Source of the DNA: Muribaculaceae bacterium
GTDB taxonomy: Bacteria > Bacteroidota > Bacteroidia > Bacteroidales > Muribaculaceae
NCBI GenBank assembly: GCA_017453505.1
Contig: JAFTEU010000018.1
Location: 1 to 51,571, forward strand
Length of the DNA stretch: 51,571 nucleotides
Direction: 5' to 3'
Shown: piece by piece, positions 42,907 to 51,571 of the stretch
How the letters are laid out: the number at the start of each line of letters is the position of its first letter
Position numbering within the stretch: position 1 is the first letter of the stretch
The notes under the pieces: generated by a model
What the model was told of the DNA's origin: nothing
What the model saw: the letters and a program-made list of their open reading frames with translations, nothing else
Database searches by the model: none
Position numbers and translations under genes: made by a program

Positions 42907-43698
42907 CTAATGTGTCTTCAAGAAGAGTTTGCCACATTCGCAACAATCATTGAAACCCACGCTGTGGTGTAGCTTTATCGCGCCATCAGTGTAATAAACG
43001 GCAAATATCTCTTTATTTTCTTTCTGGAGGTCATTGCTTGCTGCTTGATATAGCATCTTGGCATATCCGTGGCCTCGGTATTCTGCATCAGTGATAACAT
43101 ATGTGATGATGCTTACATTGCCGACTTCTGCCCCGGTTCCTAAGTGAGCAACTATTCTATCACCGTCTTTGATGATATAGCTACGGACAAACCCTTGCGA
43201 TAGCCTTTCCCTGAATTGCGCTTTTAAATCTTCAAGAGAATAGGATGCACCTATGCCTTCGTCATTGTAAAGTAAATGAGAAATAGACTCAACATCATCT
43301 ATTGTTGCTTTTTGAATAATTGAGGAATTGGGGCAGTTGGTTGATTCTAATTTGCCAACATATCCAAGTTCGCTATCATAATTAATTGTAGAAAGTGGCT
43401 GCGCCAGTGCAAGTATTGTGGATTTGGCCGCACAGATTTGTGATGGCCTTAGCTGGTCAACCAGATCGAACACTTCTTGAGTGTTGAAGGAATCACGGGC
43501 AAAGATGTGCATTGCCGTGTGGTAAGTAAGAATAACACTTGTGATTTTCCCTTCCTGTTCTTGAATCCACGTTGATGTATAGTCGCTATCAGGACCATAT
43601 TGGATTAAATCCATATACAAGTAAAGACATGATGCGTAATCATTACTGATATAATCCTTGATGCGGACAAAGTCTGAATTGTTACATTTTATGAGCAT
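42907..43698 (-). CDS. GNAT-family N-acetyltransferase
   Basis: A 263-residue protein. The C-terminal half (about 125-255) is a GNAT domain with the acetyl-CoA loop RGHGYA (208-213) and the GFNDCCECGKLF end. The N-terminal half is unassigned. It begins 9 bases after the fusion gene and is the last gene of the operon that starts at 46139. An N-acetyl transfer onto an amino-alcohol made by the upstream aminotransferase is a reasonable inference. Confidence 0.82.
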   Translation of the reverse strand: MLIKCNNSDFVRIKDYISNDYASCLYLYMDLIQYGPDSDYTSTWIQEQEGKITSVILTYHTAMHIFARDSFNTQEVFDLVDQLRPSQICAAKSTILALAQPLSTINYDSELGYVGKLESTNCPNSSIIQKATIDDVESISHLLYNDEGIGASYSLEDLKAQFRERLSQGFVRSYIIKDGDRIVAHLGTGAEVGNVSIITYVITDAEYRGHGYAKMLYQAASNDLQKENKEIFAVYYTDGAIKLHHSVGFNDCCECGKLFLKTH

Positions 43699-43707
43699 GG
43701 CTTACTA

Positions 43708-45051
43708 TCAAATCAGCATTAAATCCTTTTTATTGTAAAAGTCCTCAATCAGCTTTATAACTGCACAAGAAATGCTCTGTTCAACATAAGAGAAAGATTT
43801 TAGGCTTTCTATGGATTTGAGGAAAGATACCAACTCGTATCTTAACCCTTCTCCCTCAAGTTGATAGAAGTAGCGTTTGTTATCGGTTGGATTCTCATAT
43901 CTCAACTCAAAGTAGTCTGTTTTCCACCACGGGGCAGGCACATAGATGTATCCTTTTGTGCCGCTGATGATGAGTTCGCCTTCAGACTTGACTGCTTTAC
44001 CGACTTTAATGTTGGCAACGGCATGATCATACACAAATGAGACGTTTGTGAATTCGTCAAAGTCTTCTCGACCATCCATCAAGCGAGAAGTCATGAACTT
44101 GTGCTTGTATTCCGTTCCCAATAGTTGGAAAACGGGTAATAAGGCAATAGGTCCCCAGGAGCACAAGCTATTCCAGGCTGTGTCCATCTTTTCGGATTTG
44201 CGTTTGTTTAAATCCTCCATACTGGTACAAGTCGCATCAATGGATACAATGTCACCGATCCGTCCACTCTTGACCAAGAGAATAAGATGATAGTATGCTA
44301 ATGAATATGCCGTCTTGATTCCATCCATCAACACGCATTGTTCTTCTTGGGCTATTTGGGATAAGGTTTCCCAATCCTTAATATTAATAGTGATTGGAGA
44401 CTCGCATAAAACATGTTTTTTATGAGCTAATGCCTTCTTGATAAGAGAGAAGTGCTCATTAGGGTGTGACAGGATATAAACAGCATCACAGTTCTCGAGC
44501 AGATCGTCATAATTGTCGGTGATGATCTCGGATTGTGCTATCGATTCTGACAGGAAAAAACGGTCTGAAGTATAAATCCTTGAAATGGACAAACCGTTGA
44601 CAAAACCACTTTCATGGATGATCTTGTTTGCTATAAACGATTCTCCCACAATGCCTAATCTCACCTCGCGTTTTTCTGATCGCAGTTCTGAACTGGAAAC
44701 ACCTTGGGTGCGTTCAAGATAGATAACTTTACAATATTCGTTCAGATAGTCAAACTTGCCGACCCAATCCGAGCCAACTGTGAAGATATCAACATTATAG
44801 CGTTTGATATCATCGATTTTCTGGCCTTCATATTCCTCGACGATGATTTCATCAGCAAGGCCTGTGGCACGTACAGCATCGATACGTTCCATCAATGATT
44901 GCTGAACATTGATCTTGCCACGGGCGCGGTCGAAGTTCTCTGCAGTTACTCCAACGATCAAATAATCGCCTAAAGCCCTGGCACGCTCCAGTAATCTGAT
45001 ATGACCATAGTGCAGAAGATCGTACGTGCCATAAGTTATTACTTTTACCAT
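43708..45051 (-). CDS. Cytidylyltransferase fused to a Gfo/Idh/MocA-type oxidoreductase
   Basis: A 447-residue two-domain protein. Domain 1 (1 to about 125) is a glycerol-3-phosphate cytidylyltransferase-like fold: TYGTYDLLHYGHIRLL with HYGH 14-17 and YLERTQGVSSSELR (111-124). Domain 2 (about 130-447) is Gfo/Idh/MocA-like, with dinucleotide motif GIVGES (133-138) but ESP (217-219) where the family usually has EKP. Thirty-five extra residues of open frame upstream overlap the aminotransferase gene; ATG 45051 begins the conserved fold, 23 bases after it. It probably makes a CDP-activated compound that it also oxidises or reduces. Confidence 0.87.
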   Translation of the reverse strand: MVKVITYGTYDLLHYGHIRLLERARALGDYLIVGVTAENFDRARGKINVQQSLMERIDAVRATGLADEIIVEEYEGQKIDDIKRYNVDIFTVGSDWVGKFDYLNEYCKVIYLERTQGVSSSELRSEKREVRLGIVGESFIANKIIHESGFVNGLSISRIYTSDRFFLSESIAQSEIITDNYDDLLENCDAVYILSHPNEHFSLIKKALAHKKHVLCESPITINIKDWETLSQIAQEEQCVLMDGIKTAYSLAYYHLILLVKSGRIGDIVSIDATCTSMEDLNKRKSEKMDTAWNSLCSWGPIALLPVFQLLGTEYKHKFMTSRLMDGREDFDEFTNVSFVYDHAVANIKVGKAVKSEGELIISGTKGYIYVPAPWWKTDYFELRYENPTDNKRYFYQLEGEGLRYELVSFLKSIESLKSFSYVEQSISCAVIKLIEDFYNKKDLMLI

Positions 45052-45074
45052 AACATCAAGCAAATACTTGTATA

Positions 45075-46139
45075 TTAATATTCCACGTCTAGTTCCTTCA
45101 ATGCTGTAAAGAACTCTTTCATGAACCTTTTTTCTCCTATTGTTACGCGAAGACAATCCCCAAATTCACCCACATTTGGATAGGATTTGATTAATATCTT
45201 CTTTTCTTCTTTCATTCGTTTTACAATGGGTTTAGCATCGGTTTTAGGCTTGATGAAGATGAAATTACCTGCATCTCCCTTGTGTGGATAACCGTTTTTG
45301 TCAAGCATGTCGATCAAGTAATTACGTCCCTCATTGTAAAGGCCAATCAATGAATTCAGAATATCGGGATTTGAGATGATAGCTTCGGCAAACTTCAAAG
45401 CAAACGCATTGACATTGTGTGGTGTGCATAACTTCTGAACCAGCTTCACACCCTCAGGCCAGCCGGCAACATAACCCAAACGGCATCCGGCCAAAGAGAA
45501 CAATTTTGAAAATGTTCTCGTCACAAAGATATGCTCGCTATTCAGCGCATATTTGATAAACGTATTCTTGTAGAAGTAATGGTAAGCCTCATCAATGAGG
45601 ATTGTAATTTCTTTTTCTCTCGCCACTTTTAATATCCTCTCAAATTCCTCTTCACTATAGATGTTGCCCATAGGGTTGTTGGGATTGAGTAGAATTAGCA
45701 ATTGAGTATCGTCGGTCATCTCTTTAATGATGTTGTCGATATCCATGCTTAGATCATCGTTGTATGGAACTTTGATAAATGTTCTGTTGTACATTTCTGA
45801 ATATACTTGGAACATGAAGTAAGAAGGCACAACGCCTACTACTCGTCCACTCTCGGACGTGAATGCTTGAATGATATACCTGATGCCTTCGGCCGATCCA
45901 TTCACCAAGCACAGATGAGAAATATCAGTATTTAAGAAATCAGCTAATACTTCGGTGAAATGAAGGGTTTCAGGATACTGTGAAAGAAATTCGGGGTTGA
46001 TATCTGATAGCACCTTGTCGATGAACTCTTGAGGCAACCCACCAGGGTTTTCGTTCAGATCGAGCCTAATGTAACCACTTCTCGCATTTTGGTCAAAAAT
46101 GCGAACTAAATCAGTCAAAATCGGATTGGTGTAGTACAT
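45075..46139 (-). CDS. PLP-dependent aminotransferase (HisC-like fold)
   Basis: A 354-residue class I/II aminotransferase. Key residues are visible: NPNNPMG (152-158), IDEAYH with D183, and the PLP Lys in RTFSK (K212), followed by R220. It resembles histidinol-phosphate aminotransferases, but no other his gene is near, so a small phosphorylated keto-substrate is likely. The frame is open to 46277, which falls inside the promoter; ATGs at 46190, 46181 and 46139 are possible. I use 46139 because it gives the usual HisC length. Confidence 0.82.
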   Translation of the reverse strand: MYYTNPILTDLVRIFDQNARSGYIRLDLNENPGGLPQEFIDKVLSDINPEFLSQYPETLHFTEVLADFLNTDISHLCLVNGSAEGIRYIIQAFTSESGRVVGVVPSYFMFQVYSEMYNRTFIKVPYNDDLSMDIDNIIKEMTDDTQLLILLNPNNPMGNIYSEEEFERILKVAREKEITILIDEAYHYFYKNTFIKYALNSEHIFVTRTFSKLFSLAGCRLGYVAGWPEGVKLVQKLCTPHNVNAFALKFAEAIISNPDILNSLIGLYNEGRNYLIDMLDKNGYPHKGDAGNFIFIKPKTDAKPIVKRMKEEKKILIKSYPNVGEFGDCLRVTIGEKRFMKEFFTALKELDVEY

Positions 46140-46274
46140 CCCATAATCAACAGCACTATGGTTTAAACTTAGAGATAACATCTTGTGCATCAGTTGATTT
46201 ATCAAGATGTGCCATATTGGTTCCTTGCTCGTTTGAGTGCTGTAAAACAAACAAGTAAAAACAACTATGGTTTG

Positions 46275-46282
46275 CAAAGGTA
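46275..46282 (-). promoter_or_regulatory. -7 box of the aminotransferase operon
   Basis: TACCTTTG on the - strand matches TAnnTTTG. Just upstream in the same direction is the rpsP terminator, so this is a new transcription unit. The -33 match is weak. Confidence 0.6.
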
Positions 46283-46347
46283 GTGATAATATCTGATAAA
46301 CTCAGTCCATCTGTGTGTTTTTTCATTACCGATGATTCTAATAGGAT

Positions 46348-46384
46348 AAAAACAAGCCCTCGACCGGTGATGGTTGAGGGCTTG
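46348..46384 (-). terminator. Rho-independent terminator of rpsP
   Basis: The stem CAAGCCCTCGACC (46353-46365) with GGTTGAGGGCTTG (46372-46384) has one G-T pair and a 6-base loop; on the - strand it is followed by TTTTT. It is 27 bases after the rpsP stop. Confidence 0.9.
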
Positions 46385-46411
46385 TGTAGTTTAAAAAGAA
46401 CGGGGTTCTTT

Positions 46412-46984
46412 TTATGCCTCTGCGGCGGGAGCCTCTTCGGAAGCGGGAGCTTCCTCGGCGGGAGCCTCAGCCTCCTGAGCGGCCTTTGCAGCCTCAGCCT
46501 CGGCAGCAGCCTTAGCGGCAGCGATCTCGGCTTTCTTCTTGGCTACGGCCTCGGCCTTTGCCTCGTTCTTCTTGGCCTCCTCGGCGATGGCTTTCTTGTA
46601 ATCGGCCTTCTTGTCGTCGCGCTCCTTGTTGCGGATTGCGTCGAGCTTAGCCTGCTTCTCGGCCTTCCAAGCCTCGAAACGCCTCTGAGCCTCTTCCTCG
46701 GTGAAAGCGCCCTTCTTGACGCCACCCTGGAGGTGCTTCATCAGCATCACACCCTCGCGAGAGAGAATGTTACGTACAGTGTCGGTGGGAATTGCACCTA
46801 CGTTGATCCAATAGAGTGCACGCTCGAAATTCAAACTGATGGTAGCAGGATTAGTGTTGGGGTTATAAGAACCAATCCTCTCAATAAATCTACCATCTCG
46901 TGGTGCCCTGCTATCGGCAATAACAATGGGATAGAACGCATAGTCCTTGTGACCGTGGCGCTGCAATCTGATCTTTGTTGCCAT
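46412..46984 (-). CDS. rpsP: 30S ribosomal protein S16 with a long C-terminal extension
   Basis: A 190-residue protein. Residues 1 to about 85 are the S16 core ([20 protein letters not shown] start and ERIGSYNP). The remaining 100 residues form a Lys/Glu/Ala-rich helical arm and an Ala/Glu/Pro tail ([18 protein letters not shown]). Most bacteria have about 80-90 residues; long forms are usual in Bacteroidetes. The tRNA-Gln gene lies upstream on the same strand with a terminator-like hairpin between them. Confidence 0.96.
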   Translation of the reverse strand: MATKIRLQRHGHKDYAFYPIVIADSRAPRDGRFIERIGSYNPNTNPATISLNFERALYWINVGAIPTDTVRNILSREGVMLMKHLQGGVKKGAFTEEEAQRRFEAWKAEKQAKLDAIRNKERDDKKADYKKAIAEEAKKNEAKAEAVAKKKAEIAAAKAAAEAEAAKAAQEAEAPAEEAPASEEAPAAEA

Positions 46985-47030
46985 AATGTAATCTAACAGT
47001 TTAAATTTTTAATAAGTTATTAATTTTACA

Positions 47031-47065
47031 TGAAAAAGTGACCTTGTTGAAGGGTCACTTTTTCA
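47031..47065 (-). terminator. Hairpin between tRNA-Gln and rpsP
   Basis: A 13-base perfect stem, TGAAAAAGTGACC (47031-47043) and GGTCACTTTTTCA (47053-47065), begins just after the tRNA. It has a T run within the stem on the - strand. It probably ends the tRNA transcript; no clear rpsP box is seen between it and the ATG. Confidence 0.75.
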
Positions 47066-47068
47066 TTG

Positions 47069-47139
47069 TTGTCCTGGAAGGATTCGAACCCTCGCAAGCG
47101 GAACCAGAATCCGATGTGCTACCATTACACCACAGGACA
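47069..47139 (-). tRNA. tRNA-Gln (anticodon CTG)
   Basis: Folding by eye gives a full cloverleaf of 71 bases: acceptor TGTCCTG/CAGGACA (perfect), D stem GTGT/GCAC, anticodon loop TTCTGGT with anticodon CTG, T stem GAGGG/CCTTC and loop TTCGAAT, discriminator A. No CCA is encoded. Pair 27-43 is a T-C mismatch. It reads CAG codons. Confidence 0.93.
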
Positions 47140-47156
47140 ATTCCTAATTGCGAGTG

Positions 47157-47186
47157 CAAAGGTAATGCTTTTTTTGTTACCGGCAA
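47157..47186 (-). promoter_or_regulatory. Promoter of tRNA-Gln
   Basis: On the - strand TTG (47184-47186), a 19-base spacer and TACCTTTG (47157-47164), 17 bases before the tRNA 5' end. Confidence 0.7.
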
Positions 47187-47223
47187 GAAAAAAATCAACT
47201 TTTTTTCAATTTTTTTCTCTTTT

Positions 47224-47250
47224 GGCCTCAATTGGGACTTAATTGAGGCC
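47224..47250 (-). terminator. Hairpin downstream of lpdA
   Basis: A perfect 10-base stem, GGCCTCAATT (47224-47233) and AATTGAGGCC (47241-47250), with a 7-base loop. On the - strand it is followed by a run with many Ts. It may end the lpdA transcript. Confidence 0.65.
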
Positions 47251-47269
47251 GTAACACATTATAATAATA

Positions 47270-47296
47270 GTAGAGACGCGGTTTCTGCGCCTCTAC
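47270..47296. repeat. GTAGAGRCGC palindrome
   Basis: GTAGAGACGC (47270-47279) and GCGCCTCTAC (47287-47296) form a hairpin with one A-C mismatch. It stands 18 bases after the lpdA stop, next to the previous hairpin. I remember similar palindromes scattered through Bacteroidales genomes, so it may be a dispersed repeat that also acts as a terminator. Confidence 0.55.
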
Positions 47297-47314
47297 TATA
47301 GTAGACGTTTGTCT

Positions 47315-48652
47315 CTAGAACTGGCGGGCAGCGGTTAACATCACCTCGCTCAGGGTGGGGTGGCCGTGGATGCTGCGGGCCAGCAGATCAACAGTCGCGC
47401 CGGCATTCATGGCTGTCACCACTTCCTGGATGAGGTCGGCAGCATGTGCGCCGCAGATGTGGCAGCCCACAATCTGGCGTGTCGTGTTATCGACAATCAT
47501 CTTCAACAGGCCGTCTGTCTCGTTCATGGCGACAGCCTTGCCGTTACTGCGGAAGAAGGATTTCTTCACCGTCACGTCAAGACCGCGCTCGGCACACTGT
47601 TCCTCGGTGAGGCCCACCATGGCTAGCTCGGGCACGGTGAACACTGCGCTGGGAACGATGTCGAGTTTGATGTCGTCGGCCTTGCCCATGATGGCATGCA
47701 GGGCGCGCTGACCTTGTGCGCTGGCGGCATGGGCCAGCATCATGCGGCCGTTCACGTCACCGATGGCATAAATGCCTGGCACGTTGGTCATCATGTTGTC
47801 GTCCACCTCGATGCCACGGCGGCCCACGGTAACACCAACGGTGTCAAGACCCTGGGGCAGCACCGGCTGGCGGCCTACCGACATGAGTACCTTCTGGGCG
47901 GTCACGCTCTGGGGCTTACCCTTGAGTTCATAGGAGACGGTGTAGCCGTCCTCTCCCTGGCTGATGCCATTGACAGCGGCGCTGGTGATGATCTTGATGC
48001 CACGCTTGCTCAGGACGGTCTTCAGGCGCTTGGCCACGTCCTTGTCAAACGGGGGCAGGATTTCCTTGCAGTACTCGATGACGGTCACCTCGACACCAAA
48101 GGTGCTGAACACGGCAGCGAACTCCATGCCGATGACTCCGCCACCCACGATGCACAGGCTCTTGGGCAGCGTCTCCATCGCCAGGATATCGTCGCTGGTC
48201 ATGGCCAGGTCAGCACCCTCGATGGGCAGACCACGGGGAGCAGATCCGGTAGCGATAATGATGTTCTTGGCACTGTACTCTTCACCATCGACAACGACGG
48301 TATTGGCATCCTTAAGCATCGCTTCGCCCTTGATGGCTGTGATGCCGGGAGCGCCCATGAGCATCTCGACACCTTCACGCAGCTGCTTGACTACAGCTTC
48401 CTTGCGCTCAAACACGGGTGCATAGTCAAATGCCATTTCTCCTGTCTTCACTCCCCAAACCTCGCTCTCGCGCATCAGGTTGATGACCTCGGCATTGCGG
48501 CACAGGGCCTTGGTGGGAATGCAACCGCGGTTCAGGCAGGTACCGCCCATCTGGTCGCGCTCGACGATAGCCACCGTCAGTCCATGCGCTGCGGCATCGG
48601 CTGCGGTTTCATATCCGCCAGGACCGGCACCAATTATAATAATGTCAAACAT
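47315..48652 (-). CDS. lpdA: Dihydrolipoyl dehydrogenase
   Basis: A 445-residue flavoenzyme. The FAD motif GAGPGGYE (8-15), the redox disulfide GGTCLNRGC (C39, C44), the NAD-binding GGGVIGMEFA and the C-terminal catalytic HGHPTLSE (His-Glu pair) are all present. It reoxidises dihydrolipoyl groups. It lies 137 bases after gcvPB in the same direction, so it probably serves the glycine cleavage system as the L protein. No E1/E2 genes of 2-oxoacid dehydrogenases are nearby. Confidence 0.95.
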   Translation of the reverse strand: MFDIIIIGAGPGGYETAADAAAHGLTVAIVERDQMGGTCLNRGCIPTKALCRNAEVINLMRESEVWGVKTGEMAFDYAPVFERKEAVVKQLREGVEMLMGAPGITAIKGEAMLKDANTVVVDGEEYSAKNIIIATGSAPRGLPIEGADLAMTSDDILAMETLPKSLCIVGGGVIGMEFAAVFSTFGVEVTVIEYCKEILPPFDKDVAKRLKTVLSKRGIKIITSAAVNGISQGEDGYTVSYELKGKPQSVTAQKVLMSVGRQPVLPQGLDTVGVTVGRRGIEVDDNMMTNVPGIYAIGDVNGRMMLAHAASAQGQRALHAIMGKADDIKLDIVPSAVFTVPELAMVGLTEEQCAERGLDVTVKKSFFRSNGKAVAMNETDGLLKMIVDNTTRQIVGCHICGAHAADLIQEVVTAMNAGATVDLLARSIHGHPTLSEVMLTAARQF

Positions 48653-48695
48653 AATGATTCCTAATGAATGATGTCAATAATGAAATTTTTAACAA

Positions 48696-48772
48696 ACTCT
48701 CACGCTAAGCCGCAAAGCCGCTAAGGAATAATTATAAATAAAACTTAGCGTCTTAGCGACTTAGCGTGAGTT
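48696..48772. repeat. Repeated CTTAGCG palindromic element between gcvPB and lpdA
   Basis: The left arm contains CTCACGCTAAG (48699-48709) followed by two degenerate GCTAAG-like units; the right arm is CTTAGCGTCTTAGCGACTTA (from 48744) ending in CTTAGCGTGAG (48760-48770). The ends pair perfectly over 11 bases. It is built of 9-base CTTAGCGNN units on the right arm. Confidence 0.8.
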
Positions 48773-48789
48773 GTTTCAGTGGCAGGTGT

Positions 48790-50274
48790 TTACTGGTTGT
48801 CAGCAACAAGCTCGCGCCAGGTAACGATGGGATGCAACGCGGCCTGGGTGTCGTCAAGACGACGAACGGGCGTGTTGTGCGGAGCGGTCTTCACCATCTC
48901 GGGATCATCTTTGGCCTCCTGGGCAATCACGCGCATGATGCGGATGAACTCGTCCAGGGTCTGCTTGCTCTCGTTCTCGGTGGGCTCTACCATGAGGGCC
49001 TCGTGGAACAGCAAGGGGAAGTAGATGGTGGGAGCATGGAAGCCATAGTCCAGCAGGCGCTTGGCCACGTCGAGCGTGGTCACGCCAGTCGATTTGTCCT
49101 TCAAGCCGTCATAAACGAACTCGTGCTTGCACACACCGCCGATGGGCAGTTCATAGTCATCCTTCAACGACTCCTTGATGTAGTTGGCGTTGAGGGTAGC
49201 CAACGGGCCGACCCACTTGAGCTGGTCACGGCCCAGGGTCAAGATGTAGGCCAGGGCGCGCATCATCACGCCGAAGTTGCCCAGATGACCGCTGATGCTG
49301 CCGATGGACTTGTCGCTGCACTCCAGCTTGAAGTAGTCGTAGTCCTCTTCCTCGACTTTCACGACACGGGGGTTGGGAAGCAGGTGCTCCAGACCGGCAC
49401 GAACGCCGACGGGGCCGCTGCCGGGACCGCCACCACCATGAGGTGTCGAGAATGTCTTGTGCAGGTTGATGTGCATGATGTCAAAGCCAATGTCACCGGG
49501 ACGCACCTTGCCCAGCATGGGGTTGAGGTTAGCGCCGTCATAGTACATCAAACCGCCACAGTCATGAACGGCCTTGGCAATCTCACCGATGTTGTGCTCA
49601 AAGATGCCCAGCGTGTTGGGGTTGGTCATCATCATGCCGGCAACAGTGTCGTCGAGCAGGGGACGCAAGTCATCCACATCGACGGTGCCATCGGGACGGC
49701 TCTTCACTGTCACAACATTCAGTCCGCAGACGGCCGAGCTGGCAGGATTGGTGCCATGGGCACTGTCGGGGATGATCACCTTGGTGCGCTTCATGTCGCC
49801 GCGCTCCATGTGGTAACCGCGCATGATCATCAGGCCGGTCAACTCGCCGTGAGCTCCTGCATAGGGGTTCAAGGTGAACTCACTCAGACCTGAAATCTCG
49901 GCCAGGCTGGTCTGCAGGAAGTAGTAAACTGCCAGTGCGCCCTGTGCGGTCTCGGGGTTCTGCAGCGGGTGCAGGCCTGTGAACTCGCGGTGGGCGGCAA
50001 TCTCCTCGTTGATCTTGGGATTGTACTTCATGGTGCAGGACCCCAGGGGATAGAAACCCGTGTCCACGCCGAAGTTGTTGTTGCTCATGTTGGTGTAGTG
50101 GCGCACAACGCTCAGCTCGTCCACCTCGGGCAACAGCGGTGCGCTTTCACGCATCAAGCCCTTAGGCAGATCGCTCATCTTGTACTCATCACACCTGTTC
50201 TCGGGCAGGGAATAACCCTGACGGCCATTCTGAGACAACTCAAAAATGAGTTTACCGTAAAACGTGTTATTCAT
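48790..50274 (-). CDS. gcvPB: Glycine dehydrogenase (decarboxylating) subunit 2
   Basis: A 494-residue PLP enzyme subunit. The PLP Lys is K273 in NLHKTFSTPHGGGGPG, with the SAHGTNPASS and YYDGANLN motifs around the cofactor. With GcvPA it forms the two-subunit P protein that decarboxylates glycine and passes the aminomethyl group to the lipoyl H protein. It starts 2 bases after the gcvPA stop. gcvH and gcvT are not in the window. Confidence 0.96.
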   Translation of the reverse strand: MNNTFYGKLIFELSQNGRQGYSLPENRCDEYKMSDLPKGLMRESAPLLPEVDELSVVRHYTNMSNNNFGVDTGFYPLGSCTMKYNPKINEEIAAHREFTGLHPLQNPETAQGALAVYYFLQTSLAEISGLSEFTLNPYAGAHGELTGLMIMRGYHMERGDMKRTKVIIPDSAHGTNPASSAVCGLNVVTVKSRPDGTVDVDDLRPLLDDTVAGMMMTNPNTLGIFEHNIGEIAKAVHDCGGLMYYDGANLNPMLGKVRPGDIGFDIMHINLHKTFSTPHGGGGPGSGPVGVRAGLEHLLPNPRVVKVEEEDYDYFKLECSDKSIGSISGHLGNFGVMMRALAYILTLGRDQLKWVGPLATLNANYIKESLKDDYELPIGGVCKHEFVYDGLKDKSTGVTTLDVAKRLLDYGFHAPTIYFPLLFHEALMVEPTENESKQTLDEFIRIMRVIAQEAKDDPEMVKTAPHNTPVRRLDDTQAALHPIVTWRELVADNQ

Positions 50275-50276
50275 AA

Positions 50277-51571
<1,295 letters not shown>

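Noticed and set aside
47140..47314. Small gene or RNA between tRNA-Gln and lpdA
   Set aside because: The stretch is explained by the tRNA promoter and two hairpins; no frame has a plausible start and family.
47696..48664. 322-residue open frame on the + strand
   Set aside because: It is antisense to lpdA, and its sequence is composition-driven (His/Ala/Gly-rich) without a domain.
48766..49893. 375-residue open frame on the + strand
   Set aside because: It is antisense to gcvPB, which is a clear enzyme with the PLP Lys.

Overview
The window looks like a chromosomal segment of a Bacteroidales bacterium (gut Muribaculaceae/Prevotella-like; I cannot fix the genus). The evidence is Bacteroidetes-type promoters (TAnnTTTG, several with TTTG 19-20 bases upstream), a PorD-like gene and a type IX-like sorting tail, Omp28-family proteins, a secreted dockerin protein, DUF5606/DUF5063 genes, a two-subunit glycine decarboxylase, a long NusB and a long S16. 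Housekeeping genes are roughly 55-58% GC in the lines I counted. Three islands are clearly AT-richer. No gene-free stretch exceeds about 220 bases.

Layout. (1) 1-5805, + strand: an envelope/secretion locus with a thioredoxin-like protein, a DUF6029-like beta-barrel, an Omp28-type lipoprotein, a dockerin protein and a large Omp28 protein with a T9SS-like tail. (2) 5896-14475, - strand: a long run nusB-yajC-ybbR-coaE-DUF5606-nlpC-uvrB-ygiQ-PAP2 starting at a promoter at 14496. (3) 14539-21125, - strand: dnaN, a DnaQ-like exonuclease, coaBC, porD-like, recN, rlmB, several joined by 4-base overlaps. (4) 21301-26300: DUF1015, a Fur regulator with an almost leaderless promoter, a HAD phosphatase, a divergent FAD oxidoreductase and a SIMPL protein. 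(5) 26332-28433: a YefM/YoeB toxin-antitoxin module between two copies of a 70-base palindromic element, then a lipoprotein and a small barrel protein. (6) 28639-37129, - strand: umuC, ABC-F, M18 aminopeptidase, DUF5063, nadD, then an AT-rich ATPase + STAS-like pair lying between nadD and gmk-yicC. (7) 37334-41326, + strand: surface-glycan operon (glycosyltransferase 2, KdsC-like phosphatase, flippase, galE). (8) 41366-46282: a second YefM/YoeB module whose toxin lacks the catalytic His, then licD facing an operon of PLP aminotransferase, a cytidylyltransferase-oxidoreductase fusion, and a GNAT. (9) 46353-51571, - strand: rpsP, tRNA-Gln(CTG), lpdA, gcvPB, gcvPA (cut by the window end).

Best candidates for something undescribed are two. 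The first is the aminotransferase / fusion / GNAT / LicD set, which I read as a pathway that makes a CDP-activated amino-alcohol phosphate and attaches it to the glycan assembled by region 7. The second is the HATPase + STAS-like (DUF4325) pair, which has its own promoter and separates gmk from nadD. Both readings are inference from motifs and gene order; no database search was run.
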